Source: Atherinomorus stipes | Taxonomy: Eukaryota; Chordata; Actinopteri; Atheriniformes; Atherinidae | Assembly (NCBI GenBank): GCA_023101725.1 | Contig: JALJCO010003469.1 | Coordinates: forward strand, 310,001-374,000 | Direction of reading: 5' to 3' | DNA: 64,000 nt | Shown: positions 56,701 through 64,000 of the stretch, in pieces | How positions within the stretch are numbered: the stretch's first letter is position 1 | Layout of the letters: each line of letters opens with the position of its first letter | The notes under the pieces: model-generated | Database searches by the model: none | What the model saw: the letters and a program-made list of their open reading frames with translations, nothing else | Told to the model about the DNA's origin: nothing | Program-made: the position numbers and the translations under genes

Positions 56701-59700
56701 CCTTCTTTGAGGCTTTGCAATATGTACTTTTGGATCCAAATACTTTTTGTATGAACATTTTATTTGGCTAATACCATCTACAGTATATTGTAGTAAATGG
56801 AGAAACAATAAACCAAGTTTTGTTTGTTTGGCCTTGACTTTAAGTACTTTCATAGTTTCTTTTAATTTGTTTTTTACTTTTACCACTTTCTTCATCACCT
56901 TCTCTATATAATGTGTTTTGTAAGTATTTGTTTTTATGATGTAAAGCACTTTGGTCTCCTGAGCATTGTTGGAAGATGCTATAGAAATGAAATTTTGACT
57001 AATTGACCAAACACTCCCAACCTGACCTCAACAAATAGAAAACTAGAGGGACAGAGGTGTCTGTTCACCTACCAGCACTCTGCTTCCCTGTTGTAGGGAA
57101 ATCCGGACATCTTCATCACCCAGATGCAATTCAACTCGCTCCAGAAAACTTCTATCAACCCTCCATTTCTCCCTGAAGAAGCCCACCACATGGAAACCTG
57201 GGATATATGAGGATCTGAGCAGAGTGTATGCACAACGATCAGGGACTATGTGAACTCTGCCCAAAAAGTCGATAACTGCTGAGCCACAAATGGAGCACAC
57301 AGTGTTCATGATGCAGCTGCAGGAGAAAAAAATAACATTGAGCCAATGAAACCAGAAACATCAGCATATCTCATGAAACAAAAACACTATATTTATCAGT
57401 CATAGTTTTATAGCTACATGCATTTCTGAATCAGCCCCTGGTGCATTTAGATGCAGCTTACCAACATTTACTGAAGGTTACAGGCTTTAATGTTTAATGA
57501 AAAATCTAGATTTACTGCTAGATTAGAAATGGGATCATGGTTCTGTGTTTCTGTGTCAGATCAAAGGGGAATGTGTTTATTAATCTTCACAGCATGAGGA
57601 CAGAAAAAGATGAGAACCCTTCTAAAAGTCTTAATCAGACAAATTTCCATTTCTTTAGATCGTTACCTGCCATCGCTTTGGCAATGCTCCATAGGTCCAC
57701 AGTAACTTATGGAATCAACCACTCCATTTGTATGACAGGTCACAGTGGAGCAGGTGGTTGGATCCTTTACTTTTGTATTTAATTTGTAAACACTTCCTAA
57801 GGGTCAGGTAAAAATTATATTATAGACATCAGACTTTACTCACAACATTGGAAAGTTTTTTTTTTTTTTTTTAATATACAATTTTTTCCCCCTTTTCTCA
57901 CCTGCAAGCCTGCACCCACTCATGTCTGTGATGACGCCTTTCTTAGTCTTGAATGACAGGAATTTCTGTGTGGAAAATGTGCGTCCGTTCACCTGTAAAT
58001 CTAACTCCTGGAAAGAGTTCAAACAACAAATAAACTGAGTGAACAATATCTATAGATGTTTCCTGTTTCACAAAAGTAGAATTAAGTTATTCATGATGAG
58101 AGACCATGGGGGAGTGGGGGTTGAATAGCCTCGTCCTGTGTTATTGGTAATAACAGACCTTAACCGTTGTGACCGTAAAAGTTGTTAAACAAAACAACTT
58201 GCTGTTATGTTAACGTTATTGTTAAGTTATTAACTTAAGTTCTGGTTAATGCTGGCAGCATGAGTCTGAGTGGATGGTCGGAGAATGAGATTTCCTCCAC
58301 TGATGACGTCTTTTAAGGAAAAGAAGAAGTGCCAGCAGAGCTTGCACACTATTGGCTGTGCTGTTCAGTACTTTTATGTGTAAAAATGAATTGTTGCAGT
58401 TCAAAATACAAGAGAAAATCTTTGCAGACATCAGGGGATTAACTCAGCACTACCCCTACCATAAGTGAGGCCCCAAGCAAAGTGTCCAAATGAGGCTCCC
58501 CACCCCGAGCCATAACATCCAGGTCACCGTCTGGAACCCCTAAAAATGTCTGAGTGAATAGACTAGGTTTGGGCAATACAGTATGTAAAAAATTGTTTAA
58601 ACGCCAATTCATACCCTACGGTAAATACCGATATGCATGCTTTCATCTGTATCTTGCAAGAGAGCGTACGAATCCGGAGTGCTTCAGATGAAACGGAGCA
58701 ATACCACCGGTAATCATGGTGGCAGTATGGGTCAGAGTTGACAGTTTACCCATTTGTGAAAATCGACGGAGTAGGAAGAGAGCATTTAAAAATGTCAAAA
58801 GTTTAAATTACTTTGACCACTTTTAAGTGGTCAGACATGCCGCTGCCGCGTACACTTATTTTTTTTTTCTGCCTTTTCTGAAGTAGACGCAACACTGCCC
58901 CCTAGAGGGTGCATGGAGCAACACTCATAACAACGCTGAAACTGGATGGCAACGTTTGGTATGGACGGGCCAATTTCGTCCGTATCCGGAGGTATGAAGC
59001 TACCTCAAGGCCTCTGACTTGCCACTGAGGTCACCGCAGTTTCGAATAACTTAAGAGATACATGTTACAGACCAGTTTGGGCCTTTCAAACACTATTGTA
59101 CATTTCATGGTAGAATTAAAGCTTTTCAGCTTGCAATACATGGACATTTGAGATCGTAGTAGGCCTAGTACTACTTGTTTTGGGGGGGGGGGGGACTGTG
59201 AGGTCACATCACTCACGCACCTATCAGTGCCAAGATGTAATGCTTTTTTTCATATAAAAAACCATCTAATGGAGGCCCTCCTAGTATCCTGAGGCCCCAC
59301 GCAGCCTGCGTGATCTGCATGTACCAAGGGGCAGTGCTGGATCCACTTTATGTGCAAGAAAGTACCCATCCATCCATTTTCTATACCACTTACACTAACT
59401 CAGGGTTGGGGGGAAGCTGGAGTCTTTCCCAGTGATCAACAGGTGAGAGGCAGGACACCTGGACAGGTCGCGAGTTCATTGCAGAACCAACACAGAGAGA
59501 GTTCTGCTGCTTGTGGTGGTGAGTAATGTGTTTGCACCCGCTTTATAAAATTAGGACAGAATTTGCAATGTTACAGTGTTTTGAAAAAGAAATATTGCCA
59601 TGTCACACAATCAGATGTCTTTTGAGCATCATATTGTGAATTCTGTATTTAAATCGAGGGTGCACGGCGGTTAGCACTGCAGCCTCACAGTAAGGAGGTC

Positions 59701-60481
59701 GCTGGTTTGATTCCCAGCTGGGTAGGAGTTCGGACAATTCCAACAGCGGCCTTCCTGTGTGGAGTCTGCATGTTCTTCCCGTGTATGCATGGGTTCTCTC
59801 AGGGTACTCAGGCGTCCTCCCACCATCCAAAGACATGCATGTCAGGTTAATTGGTTACTCTAAATTGTCCCTAAGTATGAATGTGAGTGTGCGTGGTTGT
59901 CTGTCTCTCTATGTTGGCCCTGCGACAGACTGTCCAGGGTGTACCCCGCCTCTCGCCTAGCTGGGATAGGCTCCCGCGACCTTGAACTGGGTGCAGTATA
60001 GAAAATGACTGACTATTTAAATCAAATCATCCATATTTTCAAACTGTCAGACCTACCACAGAGGCTGATCCATAAAATGTCTTAATTCCCAGAACCGCTT
60101 GTTTCCAAAAGTTGCCAAGTTCAACTTGAAGAATCTGAGAACAGGGAATATTTTTTCATAAAAAAAAAAAAAAAATTACATATGATGATAATCTAACACA
60201 TAAATGCATCAATGAAAATCAGCTGATGGTAAAACATAAACAAACAGCAATCTTACCTCAGATTTTTTGTCTGCTAGTGATATTATGTTGACACATTTCC
60301 CACTATTTTTGAGGCTTGGCAGATGCTTATGTACCATAGATCCTAAAGGTATTTCTTTAGTTAAAATGAGGAAATTCCCCATTTTAGCCTCTCCAGGGGT
60401 CATCAAAATGCAGTCGTTGCCAGTTACTTGCTCGAAAAAGCCTTTGAAACAAACTGTACATTTGTCTGCAATGGCGTTCAC
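47708..60481 (-). CDS. Secreted VWD-C8-ZP domain glycoprotein (fish uromodulin / alpha-tectorin-like), 15 exons in window, 5' end not found
   Basis: Fifteen minus-strand exons join with consistent phases into 728 residues, numbered here from the first visible residue. Order: an N-terminal cysteine-bearing region (1-135, not recognised); a Cys-rich linker with CSTVTC and CGPMEHCQSDGSC (138-171); a VWD domain (about 175-335); a C8 domain (about 320-420); a short CQDWFCSAHEFC module (about 425-465); ZP-N (about 467-580); ZP-C (about 582-713); and a furin-type RKRR site (720-723). By family this is an extracellular protein that can polymerise through its ZP module. The signal peptide exon was not seen between 60482 and 64000, a stretch occupied by repeats, so it may lie outside. 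The reading ends at TAG just after RKRR. Confidence 0.8.
47921..48077 (-). CDS. ZP glycoprotein exon N (ZP-C, second part)
   Basis: It reads CPANQAVKVEGNGQGASNYF, SLDLLNVSNGTDYINLFCKV and VLCVRQEDACVP. The donor CCC/GTACGG joins in phase 0 to the last exon, whose VC supplies the family's next cysteine. Confidence 0.83.
48163..48405 (-). CDS. ZP glycoprotein exon M (ZP-C, first part)
   Basis: It encodes NVIERHASANWGYNLTMTYS then a Thr-rich spacer, VLVEMKADGLDKDLVIVTQS and CWVTDQPSPDGNQNSYVIN. VEMKADGLD and SCWVTDQPSP are typical ZP-C. Confidence 0.86.
48499..48653 (-). CDS. ZP glycoprotein exon L (ZP-N, end)
   Basis: It reads TNNTHIIYKNTIKMHDIS, PADLITRTGQVKVDFYCYY and VQPGVQSLPIKLKS. IIYKNTI and VDFYCYYVQP are conserved ZP-N features. 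The acceptor is ACCTGTAG and the donor GCAG/GTGTAG. Confidence 0.86.
48812..50058. mobile_element. hAT MITE split by a TTAA element
   Basis: An 8-bp duplication CTTTAACT (48804-48811, 50059-50066). The ends CAGTCTTTCTCAATTCCGG and CAGTGTTTCTCAATTCCAG are inverted. Same family as 41037-41250. Its middle is occupied by 48933-49961. Confidence 0.88.
48933..49961 (-). mobile_element. TTAA-flanked element with remnant P2X7-module N-terminus, in a ZP gene intron
   Basis: TTAA at 48929-48932 and 49962-49965. Inverted ends AGGATAAGTTTC then a T-run and AACCTGGACCTT. On the minus strand 49490-49266 reads MAEYLSDFEDDNIDFEYDG, a stop, then ENTDEELTERRLQKQKEEE and ends TSIE. This matches the N-terminal part of transposon-linked P2X7-like proteins; the Cys-rich part is missing. 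A G-run near 49010-49027 may be an error. Confidence 0.75.
50435..50622 (-). CDS. ZP glycoprotein exon K (ZP-N, first part)
   Basis: It encodes GELVICGQKSPSVSLPHCLL, VEAGIDYSILHLNDQACKG and LNNRTNMVMFGLNSTNNCG. The GIDYS-LHLND-CKG stretch and paired cysteines mark ZP-N. NRT and NST are glycosylation sequons. Confidence 0.86.
50979..51110 (-). CDS. ZP glycoprotein exon J (short Cys-rich module before ZP)
   Basis: It reads SLASCQDWFCSAHEFC, SANRKNRERHCYCRALFASK and YKTTSSFG. The CxDxFCSxxEFC - CxCRAxFASKY pattern precedes the ZP module in fish uromodulin-like proteins. Phase 1 at both ends. Confidence 0.82.
51415..51625. repeat. Near-perfect palindrome, ~101-bp arms
   Basis: The left arm AGGCTTTATGCACATCTCCA... 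returns as its complement ending ...GATGTGCATAAAGCCT, with two mismatches and a loop of about 9 bp. It lies in the intron between ZP exons I and J. No target duplication was seen. Confidence 0.9.
51840..52105. repeat. Purine-rich simple repeat
   Basis: GGAGAAA- and GAAAATCT-type words recur irregularly (TCTGGAGAAAATCTAAAG) in a ZP gene intron. Confidence 0.7.
52152..52351 (-). CDS. ZP glycoprotein exon I (C8 domain)
   Basis: It encodes WCNLLTQAPFAICNADIDP, KPFITACKQNLCSYPAEDG and HMCQYLQAYAQTCK, a textbook C8 cysteine ladder, ending WRSKTNC. The donor is ACTGCT/GTAAGT. Confidence 0.85.
52486..52548 (-). CDS. ZP glycoprotein exon H (C8 linker)
   Basis: A 63-bp exon with acceptor CCTCACAG and donor AAATG/GTAAAT. 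It reads DCEIQYEYTDDSSADCNAAT then K. Borders and phases (2 in, 2 out) fit both neighbours exactly. Confidence 0.72.
52631..52718 (-). CDS. ZP glycoprotein exon G (end of VWD, start of C8)
   Basis: It encodes LSEATVHGLCDDSYGTLCDD and KLSEHSAT. HGLCDD stands where VWD domains usually have GLCG. The donor GA/GTAAGA leaves phase 2. Confidence 0.75.
52823..53025. mobile_element. hAT-type MITE, 203 bp, exact 8-bp duplication
   Basis: TACTAAGT at 52815-52822 and 53026-53033. The ends CAGGGGTGGCCAAGTCCAG and CAGGGGTGGCCATGTCCAG are inverted. In the intron between ZP exons F and G. Confidence 0.92.
53325..53481 (-). CDS. ZP glycoprotein exon F (VWD domain, second half)
   Basis: It reads LNNRDLILSDMVQVVHGVE, ISKDQTGVTVKKSACGYTV and SVFFNGDMALIHMTG, the second VWD half with its conserved HGVE-SKD-GVT core. 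The preceding intron is about 3.6 kb and holds an inverted-repeat element (54064-54672). Confidence 0.82.
54064..54672. mobile_element. TA-flanked element made of an array of small palindromes
   Basis: The inverted ends CGGAAGAGGATTAGGGCCAC then TAG plus an A-run are next to TA (54062-54063, 54673-54674). The interior repeats TCAGAATTCTGA and GACTTTAATCTC in both orientations about twenty times. In the intron between ZP exons E and F. Confidence 0.8.
54675..57072. other. Rest of the ZP intron E-F, no gene seen
   Basis: 54840-55680 has repeat character (CCTGCTTGGAACTGGGAATTT). 56146-56515 carries GATATCGG/CCGATACC motifs like other hAT-type remnants. Frames are not convincing. Confidence 0.4.
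57073..57316 (-). CDS. ZP glycoprotein exon E (VWD domain, first half)
   Basis: It encodes CIMNTVCSICGSAVIDFLGR, VHIVPDRCAYTLLRS and a basic FFREKWRVDRSFLERVELHL. GSAVIDFLG and PDRCAYTL are the strongest VWD marks. Donor CTG/GTAGGT was preferred over GTAG/GTGAAC four bases downstream because it keeps phase 0 with the next exon. Confidence 0.8.
57667..57769 (-). CDS. ZP glycoprotein exon D (Cys-rich linker)
   Basis: It reads VKDPTTCSTVTCHTNGVV and DSISYCGPMEHCQSDG. The CSTVTC and CGPMEHC pattern occurs just ahead of VWD domains in fish alpha-tectorin-like proteins. The acceptor (ACAAAAG) was chosen because only it keeps the phase. Confidence 0.65.
57902..58007 (-). CDS. ZP glycoprotein exon C
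   Basis: The acceptor is TCTTTCCAG and the donor TTGCAG/GTGAGA (phase 1). It encodes ELDLQVNGRTFSTQKFL and SFKTKKGVITDMSGCRLAG. Confidence 0.65.
58050..59364. other. ZP intron B-C, part without a gene
   Basis: Non-coding, with a run of about 13 G near 59181 and repeat-like AATACCGATATGCATGC near 58620. Nothing else recognised. Confidence 0.4.
59365..59500 (-). repeat. Fragment of the tRNA-like SINE family
   Basis: CCATTTTCTATACCACTTA, GTGATCAACAGGTGAGAGGC and GGACAGGTCGCGAGT match the 3' half of 38156-38548, same orientation. Confidence 0.6.
59646..60012 (+). repeat. tRNA-like teleost SINE/dispersed repeat, copy 2
   Basis: GGCGGTTAGCACTGCAG (A-box-like) and GGTTTGATTCCCAG (B-box-like) open the element. 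The body matches the complement of 38156-38548. It sits just beyond ZP exon B. Confidence 0.72.
60057..60134 (-). CDS. ZP glycoprotein exon B
   Basis: A 78-bp exon in phase 0 with clear borders (GTTCTCAG / CTGTG/GTAGGT). It encodes ILQVELGNFWKQAVLG then IKTFYGSASV. It is placed in the gene by phase and position only; no domain is recognised. Confidence 0.55.
60257..60481 (-). CDS. ZP glycoprotein exon A (N-terminal region)
   Basis: Phase 0 at both ends (acceptor GTGATCAG, donor TCTGAG/GTAAGA), 75 codons. It reads VNAIADKCTVCFKGFFEQV, then GNDCILMTPGEAKMGNFLIL and ends SGKCVNIISLADKKSE. Four cysteines suggest an extracellular fold. I do not recognise the domain. Confidence 0.6.
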
Positions 60482-60739
60482 CTGATCACACAAAGAAAAC
60501 ACTGTCAGTAGTAAGTTAACTTCTACCCTAAGAAGGATATATTATCAATTTGTAACGGGCATCTTAGATTCTGACTCTAGATGCTCAGAACAAACTACTC
60601 AGAAACGAGGAACTGGGTCTTAGCTGTTCACTGAATAAAAGCTGAAATCAAACTGCATATCATCATTGCAAGAGCTGTGTGCAGAACAGTTATGATCACA
60701 TCTTCCGAAGGAAACTTGAGTGCATCATGGTTGACTGGG

Positions 60740-61206
60740 ACAGCAGCTTTGACATGAGAGAAGATAAGTGACAATGGGGGTGGGTGGTTGATTCATGTCA
60801 GCAGTGGGGGCTATGGTGGCTGACTAAAAGCAGGTGGGAAGCGCGGACATCTGTGGGAGGTTATAGATGACTGTGAGAACCTCTGATAGATCATCTGTGC
60901 AAGTGTCTGTGTTGTGATTCCATCCAGACCCTCTCAGGTTGGATGTGTAAGAGAGGAGCTAAAGAAGGGGTTCAGAGGGTCAAGGAGGTCAAGTCCATGG
61001 ATCCTGGTGCTGTGTGGGTGTCTTGTAGCCTCCTGCAACAGATGCCTGGAGTTACACTGTTGAAGTGCTCCTGAACGTGCTGTTGGATGCGTTTCTTTGG
61101 GGTCTACTGGTCTTTCTGTAAGCCTGCACATTTCCTGACTTGAGGGCAGCATTTCCACTCTGAGCAGGACCTCTCTGTAGCGCCATGGCTTCTTGTTCAG
61201 GAGCAC
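60740..61206 (-). mobile_element. LINE remnant (Rex1/L2/CR1 group), left part
   Basis: The minus strand reads NKKPWRYREVL then, frameshifted, SGNAALKSGNVQAYRKTS, like the endonuclease-RT linker (KPWM...AFKSGD..AYR) of fish LINEs. It seems to continue at 63785-64000 beyond an insertion. Confidence 0.5.
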
Positions 61207-61826
61207 TTAAAGGATAACTTTCTTTTTTTTTCAACCTGGACCTTATTTCTAGGAGTTTATACCTGCATTTACTCATCGGTAAAATTTCTGTTTCTCTTTG
61301 ACTCCTTCAGAAGATACTACATTGAGTCGCCCTTCGGTGTGCATGTATATAAAGTGAGAAGCAGCGTAGCCTCTCTATAAGGCATTATCTGCAGCAAAAC
61401 TCCTTCATTTCACCAATACTTTAAAGGATAAGTTTCTTTTTTTTCAACCTGGACCTTATTTCTAGGAGTTTATACTGTACGTGCACTAACTCCCCAGTAG
61501 CATTTCTGTATCACTCTGACTCCTACATGAGATGTTTAGATTTTTTCGTGATCAGCGTATGTCCATATAATGGGAGGGAGCGGGGCAGCCAGAGCGGGCC
61601 TCTATATAAGGCATTATCTGCTGTAAAACTCCTTTAATTTCATTAATACTTACTAATGAATGAACAAACGAATGAGTACCATTGAACGTCAGGTTTTGCT
61701 CTTCGTTTGTTATTGGGGTCGTTCAACACACTCTAATGGCCGCGCGCGCCCCCTTGATGCGTGTTACTGTGGTACAGCTGAGAGCCGGAAGTAGCTTACC
61801 GGACGGACAACAAACCCAGCACAATA

Positions 61827-62550
61827 GGGGATTATCACGCTTCCGTGTTCCGGTTTCTGGAACTTGAAACACTTAGACGGTCCACTTCTGGGCCAGTTCA
61901 ATGTCCATGCTCTGTTCCACTTAGTAAGTTGAATAAACGCCAACCCTACTTAAATTTTCATGGATTCCCGACTGAAGTGATACTAAGGAAGAAGTGGATC
62001 AAAGCGATTCGATAGCGTGAAGGGCCGAACTTCATAATAAAACAACTTAGCACGTTTGTTTGTAGCCGGTGCGGCACAACACCGGCACTTCACAGCTAGC
62101 ATTAGCATTAGCAGGCTAGCGTTAGCTGACATGCCTAACTTTGTGCGTTTTAAAACACAAACATCTGTACCCTCCCGTTTCCAGTGGAAAAACTGGGGAC
62201 TGCCAAGAAAGGAGATGTTTTCAGATGCTTGTGTTTTCAGCCGCACAAAGTTAGGCACGTCATCAAGCTGGCTAATGCTAGTCTGCTAACACCAGCTGAG
62301 TAGTCTGCCGGCTACAAACAAACGTGCAACGTTGTTTTATTATAAAGTTCGGCCCTTCACCGCGACGAATCGGTCGCTTTGATACGTTTCTTCTTTAGCA
62401 TCACTTCAGTCGGTAATCAATGAAAACTTAAGTATGGTTGGCATTTATCCAATTTACAAAGTGGAACAGAGCAGGGACAGCTATTGTTAAAATGGCCCGG
62501 AAGAGGAAATGCCTAGATTCCGGAAACTTCCGGAAAGCGTGATAATCCCC
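61827..62550. mobile_element. Inner TA-flanked palindromic MITE (level 3)
   Basis: TA at 61825-61826 and 62551-62552. The ends GGGGATTATCACGCTTCCG and GGGGATTATCACGCTTTCCG are inverted. The inner arms (CGTTTGTTTGTAGCCGG and complement) make a long hairpin. No coding frame. Confidence 0.85.
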
Positions 62551-62583
62551 TATTCATCATGTTTGGACAGGTGTTTAGACTAC

Positions 62584-63001
62584 TTACTCAATGGAAAGTT
62601 GCCCATTCGGTCCTGCAGGCCTTGGCTGGGTCTTCCAGTTTATTTTTGGGACACGAAAAAAGTCTTTACCACAGTCCGGTTGATCAGAGCAGATAAATCC
62701 TATATTGTCGTGGGACATCCTGGAAACATCCAGACACGATCTTGGTCTCAAATCCCATTCTAAGCAACAAAGGCATTCCTCCTCTGTTGGCATAACTGAA
62801 CATTGTCCACATGCACACCACCAAATATCATCTATTCGCCAACGTGCAGCGGTGTCTTGCTCTCCGACCAGCTTCTCTCTGCTTTCACAGCCTCCTTTCA
62901 GTGAGATCCTCATCTGTGTTCTCTGGCTTGAATTGATAAGGACGTCCATCATATTCAAAGTCATTGTTATCTTCTTCAAAATCAGAGAGATATTCTGCCA
63001 T
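62584..63001 (-). pseudogene. P2X7 C-terminal ('ballast') domain-like protein, decayed, transposon-borne
   Basis: Starts MAEYLSDFEEDNNDFEYDG, then RPYQFKPENTDEDLTERRL and a stop. In another frame it continues WWCACGQCSVMPTEEECLCC, LEWDLRPRSCLDVSR, then DCGKDFFRVPKINWKTQPRP and GPNGQLSIE. The WCxCGxC...MPT..E..CC pattern and the KINWK/P.GQ end match the zinc-binding C-terminal domain of P2X7 receptors and the many fish P2X7-like single-domain proteins. No channel part is present. A stop and a frameshift break it. Confidence 0.72.
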
Positions 63002-63784
63002 GTTGCTCAAAACTAGTAGTATCAATAGCATTCCGGTTAGCCGACCGTCAAAGAGCAGGAGTGATGACTTGTGCTGGGTTTGTTGTTGTCTGTCCGGTAA
63101 GCTACTTCCAGCTCTCAGCATTACCACGGAAATGCGTGTCAAGGGGGCGCACGTGGCCAGTAGTGTGTTGAACGACCCCAATAACAAACGAAGAGCAAAA
63201 CCTTATATAGAGGCCCGCTCTGGCAGCCCCGCTTCCTCCCATTATATGGACATACGCTGATCACGAAAAAATCAAAATATCTCGCGTAGGAGTCACAGTG
63301 ATACACAAATGTTGCTGGGGAGTTAGTGCGCATATAAACTCCTAGAAATAAGGCCCAGTTTGAAAAAAAAGAAACTTATTCTTTAAGTAGAATGAACGAA
63401 CAAATGAGTACTGTTGTCTTGAGAGTTTAGAGGTTCAGTTTGCTGGTGTCTGGGTAGCGAGCTGCTCTCTCAGCTTAGCTGTACTGCAGGCGCGCATAGC
63501 CTGTGAAGTGTCTAACAGAGAGGTAATTCGGAACTCACAGGAAAATAGTACTCATTCGTTCGTTCATTCTACTTAAAGTATTGATGAAGTGGAGGAGTTT
63601 TTGTTGCATATAATGCCAAAGAGGCTGCGCCGTCTCTTGTGTTACATGGATGTACGCCGAAGGGCAACTCAATGTAATATCCTCCGAAGGAGTCAAAGTG
63701 ATACAGAAATATTACTTGTGAGTAAATGCATGTATAAACTCCTAGAAATAAGGTCCAGGTAAAAAAAAGAAAGTTATCCTTTAA

Positions 63785-64000
63785 ATAGTTTTGACAGAAG
63801 TTGAAGACAGAGCGTAAAGCTGATGTGTGACCCTCCAGGTCTGTTTCTTATTAAAAAAAAGTGGTCTAAAGTGGTCCTTCAGCCAGAGTTGGCTTCCTGG
63901 TATTACTGAATGTCTCTGTCTGTAGATCAGGGTTTTGAGGCAGGGATCAGACAGATATAGGTGGTTAGATTCCCAGAGCTGGCAGGGGGATGGTTTTATA
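63785..64000 (-). mobile_element. LINE remnant, right part, runs off the window
   Basis: Inferred continuation of 60740-61206 across the TTAA insertion. By itself it shows no clear motif. Confidence 0.35.

Larger units (their letters stand above)
61425..63382 (-). mobile_element. Middle TTAA-flanked element (level 2) carrying a P2X7-like module
   Basis: TTAA at 61421-61424 and 63383-63386. The ends AGGATAAGTTTC and AGAATAAGTTTC are inverted. On the minus strand it holds the decayed P2X7-like reading 63001-62584. It is itself split by 61827-62550. Confidence 0.8.
61211..63780. mobile_element. Outer TTAA-flanked element (level 1 of a nest)
   Basis: TTAA at 61207-61210 and 63781-63784. The ends AGGATAACTTTC plus a T-run, and the complement, match. 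The sequence inside each end (TACATTGAGTCGCCCTTCGG and complement) is also inverted. Same family as 48933-49961. Confidence 0.8.

Overview
This window is vertebrate nuclear DNA, almost certainly from a teleost fish and probably a percomorph. It is AT-rich, its genes are split by introns with GT-AG borders, and it is crowded with teleost-type repeats: Rex3/RTE and L1-like LINEs, Tc1, hAT, PIF/Harbinger-like and TTAA-target (Kolobok/piggyBac-like) elements, and tRNA-derived SINEs. The host genes are fish-type: a class II cytokine receptor of the CRFB/IFNAR2 group and a VWD/C8/ZP secreted glycoprotein. Most long open frames are repeat-derived or chance.

Layout. 1-5300: old repeats and a decayed L1-like LINE. 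6664-26008, minus strand: a complete seven-exon type I interferon receptor gene (IFNAR2-like). I reconstructed it from splice borders whose phases all agree; it encodes 609 residues. Its introns are full of inserted elements. 26.0-33.6 kb: intergenic, with a large TTAA element starting about 650 bp upstream of the receptor start codon, and two stretches that look like poor assembly. 33690-36968, plus strand: a rhodopsin-like GPCR locus that keeps the TM1 and TM4-TM7 exons. The TM2-TM3 exon is not visible, the first exon carries a frameshift, and the space between is filled by LINE, MITE and Tc1 pieces. 37-47.6 kb: intergenic, with a broken Rex3 and nested MITEs. 47708-60481, minus strand: fifteen phase-consistent exons of a secreted VWD-C8-ZP glycoprotein (728 residues in the window; the 5' end was not found). 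60.5-64 kb: a LINE remnant split by a three-deep nest of inverted-repeat elements, the middle one carrying a decayed P2X7 C-terminal-like module.

The three host loci are not an operon and no joint function is implied. The receptor would act in antiviral JAK/STAT signalling. The ZP glycoprotein is secreted and may polymerise. The GPCR is probably a dead or badly assembled copy. The best observations are: the duplicated 99-codon block in the receptor tail; the receptor C-terminus encoded by a minisatellite; the P2X7-like cargo in TTAA elements; the three-level nest; several insertions with exact target duplications, one with an empty-site paralogue in the same window; and a near-perfect 211-bp palindrome. 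No CRISPR, rRNA or true tRNA gene was seen.
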